Of a stretch of DNA of 64,000 nt, positions 24,381-31,731 are shown one piece after another. Origin of the DNA: Paenibacillus lycopersici (GTDB lineage Bacteria > Bacillota > Bacilli > Paenibacillales > Paenibacillaceae); assembly GCF_010119935.1 (NCBI RefSeq), contig NZ_CP048209.1, positions 6,224,001 through 6,288,000 on the forward strand, read 5' to 3'. The first letter of the stretch is position 1. Each line of letters begins with the position of its first letter. The notes beneath the pieces were generated by a model, which searched no databases, was not told the origin of the DNA, and saw only the letters and a program-made list of their open reading frames with translations. A program made the translations under genes and the position numbers.

Positions 24381-25586
24381 GTGTCAGGGCCCCATGATCA
24401 CCAATTCGACAAGCTATACGAGCTCTATTACCCGCAAATCCGCCGTTTCCTCTCGCTGAAGGCCGACATGCAGACAGCGGAGGACCTCGCGCAAGTAACG
24501 TTCATGAAAGCCATGGCGAATCTGAGCGCCTTCCGCGGCGAGTCCAGCCTGTTCACGTGGCTGAGCACCATCGCCGCCAATACGTTGAAGAACGAATACC
24601 GGCGCAAGCATCGGAGCGTCGAAACGCCGGCGAACCTATCGGACATGGACCAGCGCTATATTACCGTCGCGTTCACGAGCAACGTGGAATTGCGAATCGA
24701 TATTAGCCGGGCGCTCGTGCGGTTAAACCAGCTCGATCGCGATATCATCTCGCTGCATTACGATGTCGGATGCACGTTGAAGGAAGCCGCGGAGCTGCTT
24801 GGCTTGCGGACAAGCGCCGTGAAGAACCGCTTGTACCGCGCGCTTGCCAAGCTGCGAAGCGAACTGCAGCACGGGGAGGATCAGGGCATCATGTCGATCA
24901 TTGATTCGATTTCGATTGTCAATAAAGACGGCGGCCGCCAAGCGAATGCCGCCGACCGGACGCCCGATCAAGCTGTCATTGCGCAGCTAAGCGGCCATGT
25001 GGATCGGATCTGCGCGCTATTCCGGCACCGGCCTTCAACGCGGTTAACGATCGAAGTCTATCCCGACCTTCACGCCTTCCATCAAGCCGTTCATGAGCCC
25101 GACGCTCCGAACTGGTTCATGGGAACGATCGACGGGAATACGATCCGAATCGCCTCTCCGCTCCATCCCGGTCCGGAGCACACCTACGAATCCATTCTCA
25201 AATCGACGGTCCACCTCTTCGCGATGTGGCTCGTCAAGGACATCAATCCGTCCGTGCCCAAGTGGATCTACCAAGGGATCGGCGGATATGAGGCCGGATT
25301 AATGACGAAGGACTATATTCGCGAATCGGTTGCGCCGCTGGTTGGCCGAGGCGATATCCCGACGTTCGCGGAGCTGGAAGACCAGACATGGGATTTCGAG
25401 ACGAAGAAGGGCTTCCAGTTCACCTATCTGCTATGCGAGTTCGTCCTGACGCGCTACGGCGTTCATGCCATGAACCAGTGGATCCGAACGCCGAACGACT
25501 TCGAAGCCGCCTTCCGCTGCACGGTCGAGGAGTTTCATGATCGGTGGGCAGCCGACATGAGAATGCGGTTGAACGGCAGCGCATAG
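24381..25586 (+). CDS. ECF sigma factor fused to a degenerate gluzincin-like domain
   Basis: A 401-residue protein. Residues about 10-75 are sigma region 2 (LYELYYPQIRRFLSLKADMQ, AEDLAQVTFMKAMANL, FTWLSTIAANTLKNEYRR) and 115-165 region 4 (LDRDIISLHYDVGCTLKEAA ... SAVKNRLYRALAKL). The C-terminal 200 residues resemble a peptidase MA-like domain: the helix that should carry HExxH reads ILKSTVHLFAMW, and the usual WxxEGxAxY reads WIYQGIGGYEAG, so catalytic and zinc residues are lost. The GTG at 24381 is chosen because AAAGGAGG sits 8 nt upstream. No anti-sigma gene is adjacent, so the extra domain may regulate the sigma part. Confidence 0.8.
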   Translation: MSGPHDHQFDKLYELYYPQIRRFLSLKADMQTAEDLAQVTFMKAMANLSAFRGESSLFTWLSTIAANTLKNEYRRKHRSVETPANLSDMDQRYITVAFTSNVELRIDISRALVRLNQLDRDIISLHYDVGCTLKEAAELLGLRTSAVKNRLYRALAKLRSELQHGEDQGIMSIIDSISIVNKDGGRQANAADRTPDQAVIAQLSGHVDRICALFRHRPSTRLTIEVYPDLHAFHQAVHEPDAPNWFMGTIDGNTIRIASPLHPGPEHTYESILKSTVHLFAMWLVKDINPSVPKWIYQGIGGYEAGLMTKDYIRESVAPLVGRGDIPTFAELEDQTWDFETKKGFQFTYLLCEFVLTRYGVHAMNQWIRTPNDFEAAFRCTVEEFHDRWAADMRMRLNGSA

Positions 25587-25659
25587 CGGGATCATTCAAT
25601 CCCGATGACCGTTCCGGCGCGGAACCCTGCGATCGTTAGCTTCTAAGCCGCTATTGCAA

Positions 25660-25702
25660 TCGACGAAGGCCCGCAATTCCTCTTCGGGAATTTGCGGGCC
25701 TT
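25660..25702. terminator. Bidirectional terminator between sigma factor and phosphatase genes
   Basis: A long hairpin with arms GAAGGCCCGCAAATTCCC-like and its complement around TCTTC, followed by T-rich DNA on the plus strand. It lies between converging genes. Confidence 0.7.
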
Positions 25703-25814
25703 CGTTCGTCTTCCGCCTTGGCGCTCGCGCATGAGCTTGGCTGATTACGTCATGGCGGAGTGATTCACGCTCAGGACAGCCTTCCCACGGTATCCTTCTC
25801 GCGACAGCCCGTCC

Positions 25815-26522
25815 TTAGTCGATGTTGTCGGCGTACAACCCGGCCCGGCTCGTCGGCAATCCGGCCCGGTAGAGATGCGACGTATCGCCGACGCCGTAGC
25901 AGCGCGGCGCGGCCCAGCCGTGCGCGCGTTCTTCCATGACGACGGTCGTGACCGAGCTTGGCGCGATCCAGAAGCCGGACCATACCATCGACAGCGGCAG
26001 CTCGAGCAGATGGGACAGCCAGGCGAGGCCGAAGCCGAGGTGGCAGAAGACTGCGACCGCTTCGCGATTCGATTCGACGATCCGGTAGCGCCCGCCTTCG
26101 CGCCGGTAGCCGTGCTGCCGGAAGAAGGCGTCGGAGTCATCCTGGATCTGTCGGAATTTCGCGTGAAATCCCGGATCGTTGAAGGGCGCCCGCTCGTGCC
26201 AGTCCTCGCTGGACGGGAACGGCCGCTGCTCGCGCACCCAGGTATGGTCGCTGTTCCAAGCGACCAGGCGCTCGCCGGACGGCTGCGTGATCTGCCAGCC
26301 GTCCAATTCGGCGGTCCAAGGAAGTACGGTCGGCGTCATGCCGAGCGCATCGGCGGTGTACTGCATCGTGTGCAGCGCCCGTCCCAGCGGCGAGCTGTAA
26401 ATCCGGTCGATGCGCGTGCCCGTCAGCCGCTCGGCTAATGCCTTCGCTTCCGAATGCCCGGGCGCGGTGATGGTATTGTTGGGGTAATCCGGCTCCGCGT
26501 GACGAATAATATACAATTTCAT
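25815..26522 (-). CDS. Histidine phosphatase family protein
   Basis: A 235-residue phosphoglycerate-mutase-like phosphatase. The N-terminal LYIIRHAEP holds the RH of the phospho-accepting site, IYSSPLGRALHTMQYTA is the second conserved segment, and AVFCHLGFGLAWL supplies the C-terminal His. The substrate is unknown. The ATG at 26522 has GGAGGG upstream; the open frame extends to 26669, but that part shows no domain. Confidence 0.82.
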   Translation of the reverse strand: MKLYIIRHAEPDYPNNTITAPGHSEAKALAERLTGTRIDRIYSSPLGRALHTMQYTADALGMTPTVLPWTAELDGWQITQPSGERLVAWNSDHTWVREQRPFPSSEDWHERAPFNDPGFHAKFRQIQDDSDAFFRQHGYRREGGRYRIVESNREAVAVFCHLGFGLAWLSHLLELPLSMVWSGFWIAPSSVTTVVMEERAHGWAAPRCYGVGDTSHLYRAGLPTSRAGLYADNID

Positions 26523-26671
26523 AACGGCCCTCCACACTAGCGCTGGCTGCGATTCTACCCCTAGTATAGGGGAAGCGGCAAGCGCGAACAATGCCGGATG
26601 GCTCTTTACTTCGATTATTCTTAATGGGACGAAACGTTTCATAATCCCCGCTGATTGTCCTAATGACAAGT

Positions 26672-26923
26672 CTACTTACCATGCACCCATTCCAACTCAT
26701 TGCACAGCTCGTTATATTCCTCGATGCAATCGTATAGGCAAAAGCTGCTGGTGGGATTGTTTCTCGGCGAATACTCGTAGAGCAGAATCTGACCATTCTC
26801 CAGCTGCCAGGCCGAATGAACGCGAAGCAGCGTCTCGCCTTCTATGCGCACTTCCTCGACAACGCTTCTTATGGCTTGGTTGGAATACAATGACGCATCC
26901 GCGGCATACCCAAGTTTCATCAT
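26672..26923 (-). CDS. Small conserved-looking hypothetical protein
   Basis: An 83-residue acidic protein, not recognised. It has an alternating pattern suggestive of a small beta-sheet followed by a helix (CIEEYNELCNELEWV). GGAGG lies 6 nt before the first of two ATGs. It is separated from the phosphatase gene by about 150 bp on the same strand. Confidence 0.5.
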   Translation of the reverse strand: MMKLGYAADASLYSNQAIRSVVEEVRIEGETLLRVHSAWQLENGQILLYEYSPRNNPTSSFCLYDCIEEYNELCNELEWVHGK

Positions 26924-27056
26924 GATTACCTCCGGTCAAGGGGCAAATTAAACTAACCTTTTCAGATATCGTAACGTATGACTCCTCCATATCCAATGTC
27001 TATAACTGCCGATTTTACTAACCAAAACTGATATACTATCCAGAGGAGGCGGTTTC

Positions 27057-28139
27057 ATGGATTACGATGAATTGGACCGGATGCTATTCGAATTGACGGA
27101 GATCGAGATGAAATTAAAGGATACCGAGCTGACGGATGAAACCATTCGAAAACGGATACTCACTCCCCCGCTGCCAGAGGAAGGATTCCCCGTCCCAAGC
27201 AATGCCGGCGGTGCGACGACTCCGTCCACGGCCATTACTCACCCTTCCATCTACCATTACACATTGGAGGGGGATGTGCTGCGATTGAATGTCACCGGAG
27301 ACATCTTCGCCATCTCCAGACATACCCGATTCGTCAAAATGCTCAATCACACGCATAACTTGTTCGAGATGAATTACATTTATAGCGGTACCTTCTATCA
27401 AGAGATTCAGGGCGAGCGGTTTGAATTACAAGAAGGGGATTTGATTATTCTCAATAAGAACGTGGAGCATGCCATTGAGAAATGCGGCGAGAACGACATC
27501 CTCATTAACTTCTTGGCTAAGAACGAGTTTTTTGACAGCTCGATCATCTACAACATTCTCGGGGATACGATACTCGGTAAAACCATGGCCTCGATTATCG
27601 CGGATGCTTCGAGAGAGAAAAATTTTCTATTATTCCATACGGCGAATAATTGGCAAATCAGACAAACGATCCAAAACATACTATGCGAGTCATTCGGAAG
27701 CAAACAGGCGAACCGAGAGATTATCAAATCTTATCTGACCATTCTGTTCAGCCGACTATTGGAAAGCGAAAGCTACGAAATGTTTCTGAACGACGGAGCT
27801 AAAAAATCGAATATCTCCGTCATCGAAATATTCGCTTACATTAACAACCACTATCTCAACGCGACATTGGAACAAACGGCCGCGCACTTTCGGTATTCGG
27901 CCGCGCATTTAGGCAGGATCATCAAAAACGTGACCGGAAAAACCTTCTCCGCTTTAGTGCAAGAGCAGAAATTCATGCATGCCGCGCTGCAGCTGAAGCT
28001 AACGAATCGAACCGTCGAGGACATTTCCAAGGAGATCGGCTATAACAATCTATCCTTCTTCTATAAGAAATTTCATTCCTTGTACGGCGTGACGCCTAAG
28101 GAATACCGCAGACGGGTCATGCAAAGCGATGGTTCATAG
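27057..28139 (+). CDS. AraC-family transcriptional regulator
   Basis: A 360-residue regulator. Residues 1-70 are a charged, low-order region; 85-170 form a cupin-like sensor (NLFEMNYIYSGTFYQEIQGE, LIILNKNVEHAIEK); 255-355 hold two AraC helix-turn-helix motifs (ATLEQTAAHFRYSAAHLGRI and VEDISKEIGYNNLSFFYKKF, ending GVTPKEYRRR). GAGGAGG precedes the ATG. No adjacent target operon is evident, so its regulon is unknown. Confidence 0.85.
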   Translation: MDYDELDRMLFELTEIEMKLKDTELTDETIRKRILTPPLPEEGFPVPSNAGGATTPSTAITHPSIYHYTLEGDVLRLNVTGDIFAISRHTRFVKMLNHTHNLFEMNYIYSGTFYQEIQGERFELQEGDLIILNKNVEHAIEKCGENDILINFLAKNEFFDSSIIYNILGDTILGKTMASIIADASREKNFLLFHTANNWQIRQTIQNILCESFGSKQANREIIKSYLTILFSRLLESESYEMFLNDGAKKSNISVIEIFAYINNHYLNATLEQTAAHFRYSAAHLGRIIKNVTGKTFSALVQEQKFMHAALQLKLTNRTVEDISKEIGYNNLSFFYKKFHSLYGVTPKEYRRRVMQSDGS

Positions 28140-28167
28140 GCCAAGCACGCGATGATAGGCCTAAAAC

Positions 28168-28195
28168 AAACAAGGGCACTCATTCGAGTGCCCTT
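28168..28195 (+). terminator. Rho-independent terminator after AraC gene
   Basis: AAGGGCACTC and GAGTGCCCTT arms around ATTC, with T-containing sequence on both sides, 30 bp after the AraC stop. It can act on both converging genes. Confidence 0.75.
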
Positions 28196-28242
28196 CCTAC
28201 TGTTACCAGCTTATATTGACCGATAGCGTTGCGAAGCGTTGC

Positions 28243-28671
28243 CTATGATGTGACATCGTCTGATGTGACATCGTCGAAATTCTGCAATAGGCGCCGCTCC
28301 AGCCCTTTGTCGTCTGTCGCGAGTTCTTGCATGATCGGAATCGTCATATCGGTATTGGGGTTGTATTTCAAGCCCCAGTGCATAATGGCAAAGACGACCG
28401 GAAACAGGTCAAGCGCCTTTTGCGTTGGCCGGTACATCGTTTGCGCGCGGTTTGAGTCCCCTTCGATCTTGACGAGCAGGCCTGCTTCAACGAGCGATTG
28501 GAGCCGGGCGCTCAAAATATTCGTCGAGATCCGCTCGCGTGAAGCAAGAAACTCGCGGTAATGCCGCTTGTTATGAATAAGGACGTCGCGAAGGATGACC
28601 AGGCTCCAGGGATCGCCCCATATATCGAGCGCATATACGATTGGACAGACGGTGGAAGATCGCTTTTTCAT
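28243..28671 (-). CDS. HxlR-family winged-helix regulator
   Basis: A 142-residue MarR-like HxlR protein: CPIVYALDIWGDPWSLVILR is the family N-terminus with its conserved Cys (redox or electrophile sensing in some members), and RERISTNILSARLQSLVEAG is the recognition region. The ATG at 28671 is chosen by homology; the longer frame upstream lacks a ribosome binding site. The C-terminus ends in a perfect direct repeat (DDVTSDDVTS), encoded by a duplicated 15-bp unit. It is divergent from an SRPBCC gene, with a 29-bp perfect palindrome between them. Confidence 0.85.
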   Translation of the reverse strand: MKKRSSTVCPIVYALDIWGDPWSLVILRDVLIHNKRHYREFLASRERISTNILSARLQSLVEAGLLVKIEGDSNRAQTMYRPTQKALDLFPVVFAIMHWGLKYNPNTDMTIPIMQELATDDKGLERRLLQNFDDVTSDDVTS

Positions 28672-28693
28672 GAGACTGATTATACAATTCGTG

Positions 28694-28736
28694 CTTGCAT
28701 TTCGCAAGATCATACTTGCATTATGCAAGTATGATC
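28694..28736. promoter_or_regulatory. HxlR operator: perfect palindrome plus half-similar copy
   Basis: Positions 708-720 and 724-736 of 28 kb form a perfect 13-bp inverted repeat (left arm GATCATACTTGCA, centre TTA). A second, shorter palindrome CTTGCATTTCGCAAG overlaps its left edge at 28694-28708. Both contain CTTGCA/TGCAAG. They lie between the hxlR-like and SRPBCC starts and just upstream of a TATACT -10-like motif for the plus-strand gene. Confidence 0.75.
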
Positions 28737-28783
28737 TATATACTCGGTGTGTAGTCAACCATTCACGAAGGGAGATCGCTTGC

Positions 28784-29257
28784 ATGAATCAAAGTTACAG
28801 CACTCTTTTTCAGGTAGACCAAAGCCCCGAGGAAGTCTTCGCTGCCATCAATAACGTCCGCGGATGGTGGTCGGAGGACATTGAGGGCACGACCGACGAG
28901 CTCGGCGAATTCAAGTACCGCTACCAGGATATTCACCGCTGCACCATCCAAGTCACCGAGCTTGTTCCCGGTAACAAGGTGGTCTGGTGCGTTACGGATA
29001 ACTACTTTAACTTCGTTAAGGACAAGAGCGAATGGAAGGATACCGACATTGTCTTTGACATTGCCAAGAAGGACGGCAAAACAGAAGTTCGATTTACGCA
29101 TGTTGGCCTCGTTCCCGCGTATGAGTGTTATGCCGTCTGCACGGACTCCTGGGGCATCTACATAAACGGCAGCCTTCGCGACTTGATCGCCAAGGGTAAG
29201 GGCCGGCCCAACCAAAGCGAGCAAATTATAGACAGACACGGCTTAGCGAACGCGTAG
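28784..29257 (+). CDS. SRPBCC (AHSA1-like) domain protein
   Basis: A 157-residue protein with the START-like fold of the SRPBCC/AHSA1 group: an N-terminal TLFQVDQSPEEVFAAINNVR, the WWSEDIEGTTDELGEFKYRY strand pair, and the C-terminal helix around TDSWGIYINGSLRDLIAKG. Such proteins bind hydrophobic ligands and often pair with ArsR/HxlR regulators. GGGAG precedes the ATG. It is very likely under the divergent HxlR protein. Confidence 0.8.
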   Translation: MNQSYSTLFQVDQSPEEVFAAINNVRGWWSEDIEGTTDELGEFKYRYQDIHRCTIQVTELVPGNKVVWCVTDNYFNFVKDKSEWKDTDIVFDIAKKDGKTEVRFTHVGLVPAYECYAVCTDSWGIYINGSLRDLIAKGKGRPNQSEQIIDRHGLANA

Positions 29258-29288
29258 AAATCTCCTTCCACAGACCGAAGCTCGGCGC

Positions 29289-29387
29289 TTAAGCATCCGA
29301 GGCTGTGCCAAGAGCGTGCGCCGCCTCTTCCGGGAGCGTCGAGCCGCGGATCAGCAGCCCTTTCGATAAACTATCGTACCTGATAGG
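29289..29387 (-). pseudogene. C-terminal tail of a LacI-type regulator (remnant)
   Basis: The minus strand ends with RYDSLSKGLLIRGSTLPEEA then AHALGTASDA and stop, which resembles the last 30 residues of LacI/GalR regulators (the LIRGST phrase). The rest of the gene is absent; the frame is not open upstream of the terminator-like sequence at 29390. It lies between the SRPBCC gene and the IS element. Confidence 0.35.
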
Positions 29388-29470
29388 TAAAAGGCTACTG
29401 CAGATTGATATGCTCCCCTTTAAGTAGACAGGTTTAATAAATAAACCGCTACTTGAAGGGGTGTTTTTTT

Positions 29471-29911
29471 GTGTCCAAAAAGAATGAACACAACTCTGCG
29501 GAGAAGCTCACTATTGTACAGGCGCTCATGTCGGGTAAGATGAGCCGGGTTGGGGTCGCTCGAAAGCATAACATTAGTGTAAGCACACTGGTGAAATGGC
29601 GTCATCAATATGAGCTATACGGGGTTGAGGGCTTAGCTATCCGCACGCGTAACAACAGTTATTCCGCAGAGCTCAAGCTTAAGGCAGTTCAAAATTATTT
29701 CACTAAGGGGCGAACCACCACTCAGCAAGAGCGAATCGATATTGTGCTCTATTGCCAAGCACATAACCCTGACTACCGGATGGCAGCGGATCAGTATCAA
29801 GTCTCCTACCATCAGGTATACCAGTGGGTTAAGAAGTATGCAGAAGGCGGCCAAGATGCGCTGAAAGATGGCCGTGGGCGTAGAAAGCCCCTGGAAGAAC
29901 CTTGCTATTAA
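29471..29911 (+). CDS. IS3-family transposase OrfA
   Basis: A 146-residue DNA-binding subunit with two helix-turn-helix units (GVARKHNISVSTLVKWRHQY and AADQYQVSYHQVYQWVKKYA) and the RRKPLEE-type C-terminus, where IS150-group elements shift frame into orfB. The GTG at 29471 is preceded by GAAGGGG. OrfA appears intact, so it could still bind the ends. Confidence 0.82.
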   Translation: MSKKNEHNSAEKLTIVQALMSGKMSRVGVARKHNISVSTLVKWRHQYELYGVEGLAIRTRNNSYSAELKLKAVQNYFTKGRTTTQQERIDIVLYCQAHNPDYRMAADQYQVSYHQVYQWVKKYAEGGQDALKDGRGRRKPLEEPCY

Positions 29912-30502
29912 AGCCGTGGGGCAGGAAGGCTTATTTCCTGTGCAGACGTTGTGTGAGATCGCAGATATTGCGAGGTCCAGCTATTACAAATGGTTGAAGC
30001 ATACCGCTAGCACTCGTGAAATGGAGAACCGACAGCTGGCACAGGACATGCTTGCTCTGCATGAAGAAGTTCATGGCATCTACGGATACCGTCGGCTGAC
30101 CCTCAACCTGAGTAGGCGAGCAAAGAAACAGATCAACCACAAGCGCATACAGCGCCTGATGAAGATAGAGGGAATCCAGTCGGTCATCCGTAGAAAGAAG
30201 AAGAAATACCTCTATGCCTCTCCGGAACAAGTCGCTGAAAACCTGCTGAACCGGGAGTTTAATGCTGAGGGGCGCAATGAAAAATGGCTAACTGATGTGA
30301 CGGAGTTCAAGTACGGCAACGGTCAGAAGGCTTATTTGAGCGCAATATTAGACCTTCATGATAACGTCATCGTTGCAAATACCCAACCTTTGAAGCACTT
30401 CAAAAGGACGTCGATGCGTACATTTATTTTTACAATTACGAACGACTACAGGAAAAACTAAACGGCCTCAGTCCAATGGAGTTCCGGACGAAGGCCGCTT
30501 AA
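29868..30502 (+). pseudogene. IS3-family transposase OrfB with central deletion
   Basis: The N-terminal part (IARSSYYKWLKHTAS, EEVHGIYGYRRLTLNL, NEKWLTDVTEFKYGNGQKAY) is intact up to the first catalytic Asp of the DDE triad (WLTDVTEF) and the following LSAILDLHDNVIVA. At about 30383 the frame jumps: the next codons in another register read TFEALQKDVDAYIYFYNYER, then LQEKLNGLSPMEFRTKAA and stop, which is the normal OrfB C-terminus. Roughly 100 residues with the second Asp and the Glu are missing, so the enzyme is inactive. Confidence 0.85.
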
Positions 30503-30573
30503 ATGATTAATTATTTGTACTGTCTACTTGACGGGGTGCTGTTCAGATCCAGCAGCCTTTAGTAGAAATGTTC

Positions 30574-31473
30574 TTAAGCATGCGATAACAGAGGGGCGCA
30601 AAATGCGAAGTTTAAGTCCAACTCATTGTTCGACTTAATAAATAATAAGTCACTTTGACTCTTACGTTCACAATTCACAAGTTCAGTAAAACGATCAGGC
30701 GTGAAGTGAAATTGAATGGTTTCGGTATCACTCTTACTAATATGAGAAAGCAGCTTTACTAAATCGACGTTGTACTTACTTACCACATCATACAGGTGGA
30801 GCACATTGCCTTCATTTTGATAAACGATGACAGCCTCTTCGTCTTCCCATAAATAGATCGAATCCGGAAACACATTTAGGGCATAGAACATAAAGATCCC
30901 CTGATTATCGCTAATGCCAAATTGATTTGAAACAGGAGCGCGGACTTGAAGAATTTTATGGATTATCGCTAGATCCTCTTCATTAGCGCAATCTATTAGT
31001 CTCAAACCGTTATTAACGATTGAGATTGGAGCAGCTTTCATGCTGAAGTTCGCTTCGCTACAAGGTGTGAACCCGAATTTCGGATAGAATTGATGCACGC
31101 TGCCGTTCGCAAACAAATAGAACAGTTCACATTCATCTTGATAAACTTCTAAAACATGCTTCATTAATACGCCAGACAATCCGCTGCCTCTATAGTCGGG
31201 GTGCGTCATAACGGTCCCAATCTGAATTGCTCTGCGTTTTACTCCACCCATAATTAAGTTCAGTTTGCTTATCGAAACATTAGAAACAACTTTCTGGTGA
31301 ATTACAACGGAGTGGCAAATATAATTGCTATCCCAGAAGCCTTTCTGATACCAATGCTCGAAGTTGATTCCGAAAACATCGTTTGCTAATTCATTAAAGC
31401 TTTTCCTCAGGATCTCATCGTCTTTATAGTTACTAATAATAGAAAGCTTTGACGTGTCTAATTGGCTACTCAT
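30574..31473 (-). CDS. GNAT-family N-acetyltransferase (Eis-like architecture)
   Basis: A 299-residue protein. The GNAT acetyl-CoA site is RAIQIGTVMTHPDYRGSGLS (about 84-103; the R/Q-x2-G-x-G/A pattern is RGSGLS), followed by LMKHVLEVYQDE and FYPKFGFTP. A second, weaker domain fills the C-terminal half, as in two-domain acetyltransferases. AGGGGGA precedes the ATG. The gene is clearly AT-richer than its surroundings, suggesting recent transfer. The substrate is unknown. Confidence 0.78.
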   Translation of the reverse strand: MSSQLDTSKLSIISNYKDDEILRKSFNELANDVFGINFEHWYQKGFWDSNYICHSVVIHQKVVSNVSISKLNLIMGGVKRRAIQIGTVMTHPDYRGSGLSGVLMKHVLEVYQDECELFYLFANGSVHQFYPKFGFTPCSEANFSMKAAPISIVNNGLRLIDCANEEDLAIIHKILQVRAPVSNQFGISDNQGIFMFYALNVFPDSIYLWEDEEAVIVYQNEGNVLHLYDVVSKYNVDLVKLLSHISKSDTETIQFHFTPDRFTELVNCERKSQSDLLFIKSNNELDLNFAFCAPLLSHA

Positions 31474-31731
31474 TGAATTCCCCCTAACGCTCCATAAATG
31501 GCATCCTTGTAATGGATTGCCGCTTTACCGCTATTTGCGATTCCCCGTTACGAGTCCATATCACGGGTATTCTGACGATATTGTATCATCAAGCTAACCG
31601 CAATCGCTATCTTCCGCTTTACCGCCGTTTACGATAAGGTTCACCAGGAGGCAGCCGGCAGCCGCGAGAGGGTTTTAAATCACCCGGTTATGGAGATAGT
31701 GGTAAAAAGTAAAGCGTCCGGGTGATGGCAG

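Larger units (their letters stand above)
29406..30545 (+). mobile_element. IS3-family element (IS150-like), internally deleted
   Basis: The ends share inverted repeats: 29406 reads TGATATGCTCCCCTTTAAGT then AGACAG, and the complement of 30545 reads TGAACAGCACCCCGTCAAGT then AGACAG. A 3-bp target duplication GAT flanks it at 29403-29405 and 30546-30548. The length of 1140 bp is below the usual 1.4-1.5 kb because the centre of orfB is deleted. The insertion point is the loop of a rho-independent terminator belonging to the acetyltransferase gene on the minus strand. Confidence 0.9.
29390..30560 (-). terminator. Terminator of the acetyltransferase gene, split by the IS element
   Basis: Removing the IS and one GAT restores AAAGGCTGCTG-GATCTG-CAGTAGCCTTTT on the minus strand, an 11-bp stem with a T tract, just after the GNAT stop at 30574. 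The arms are now at 30550-30560 and 29390-29400, more than 1.1 kb apart, so the terminator is disrupted. Confidence 0.75.
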
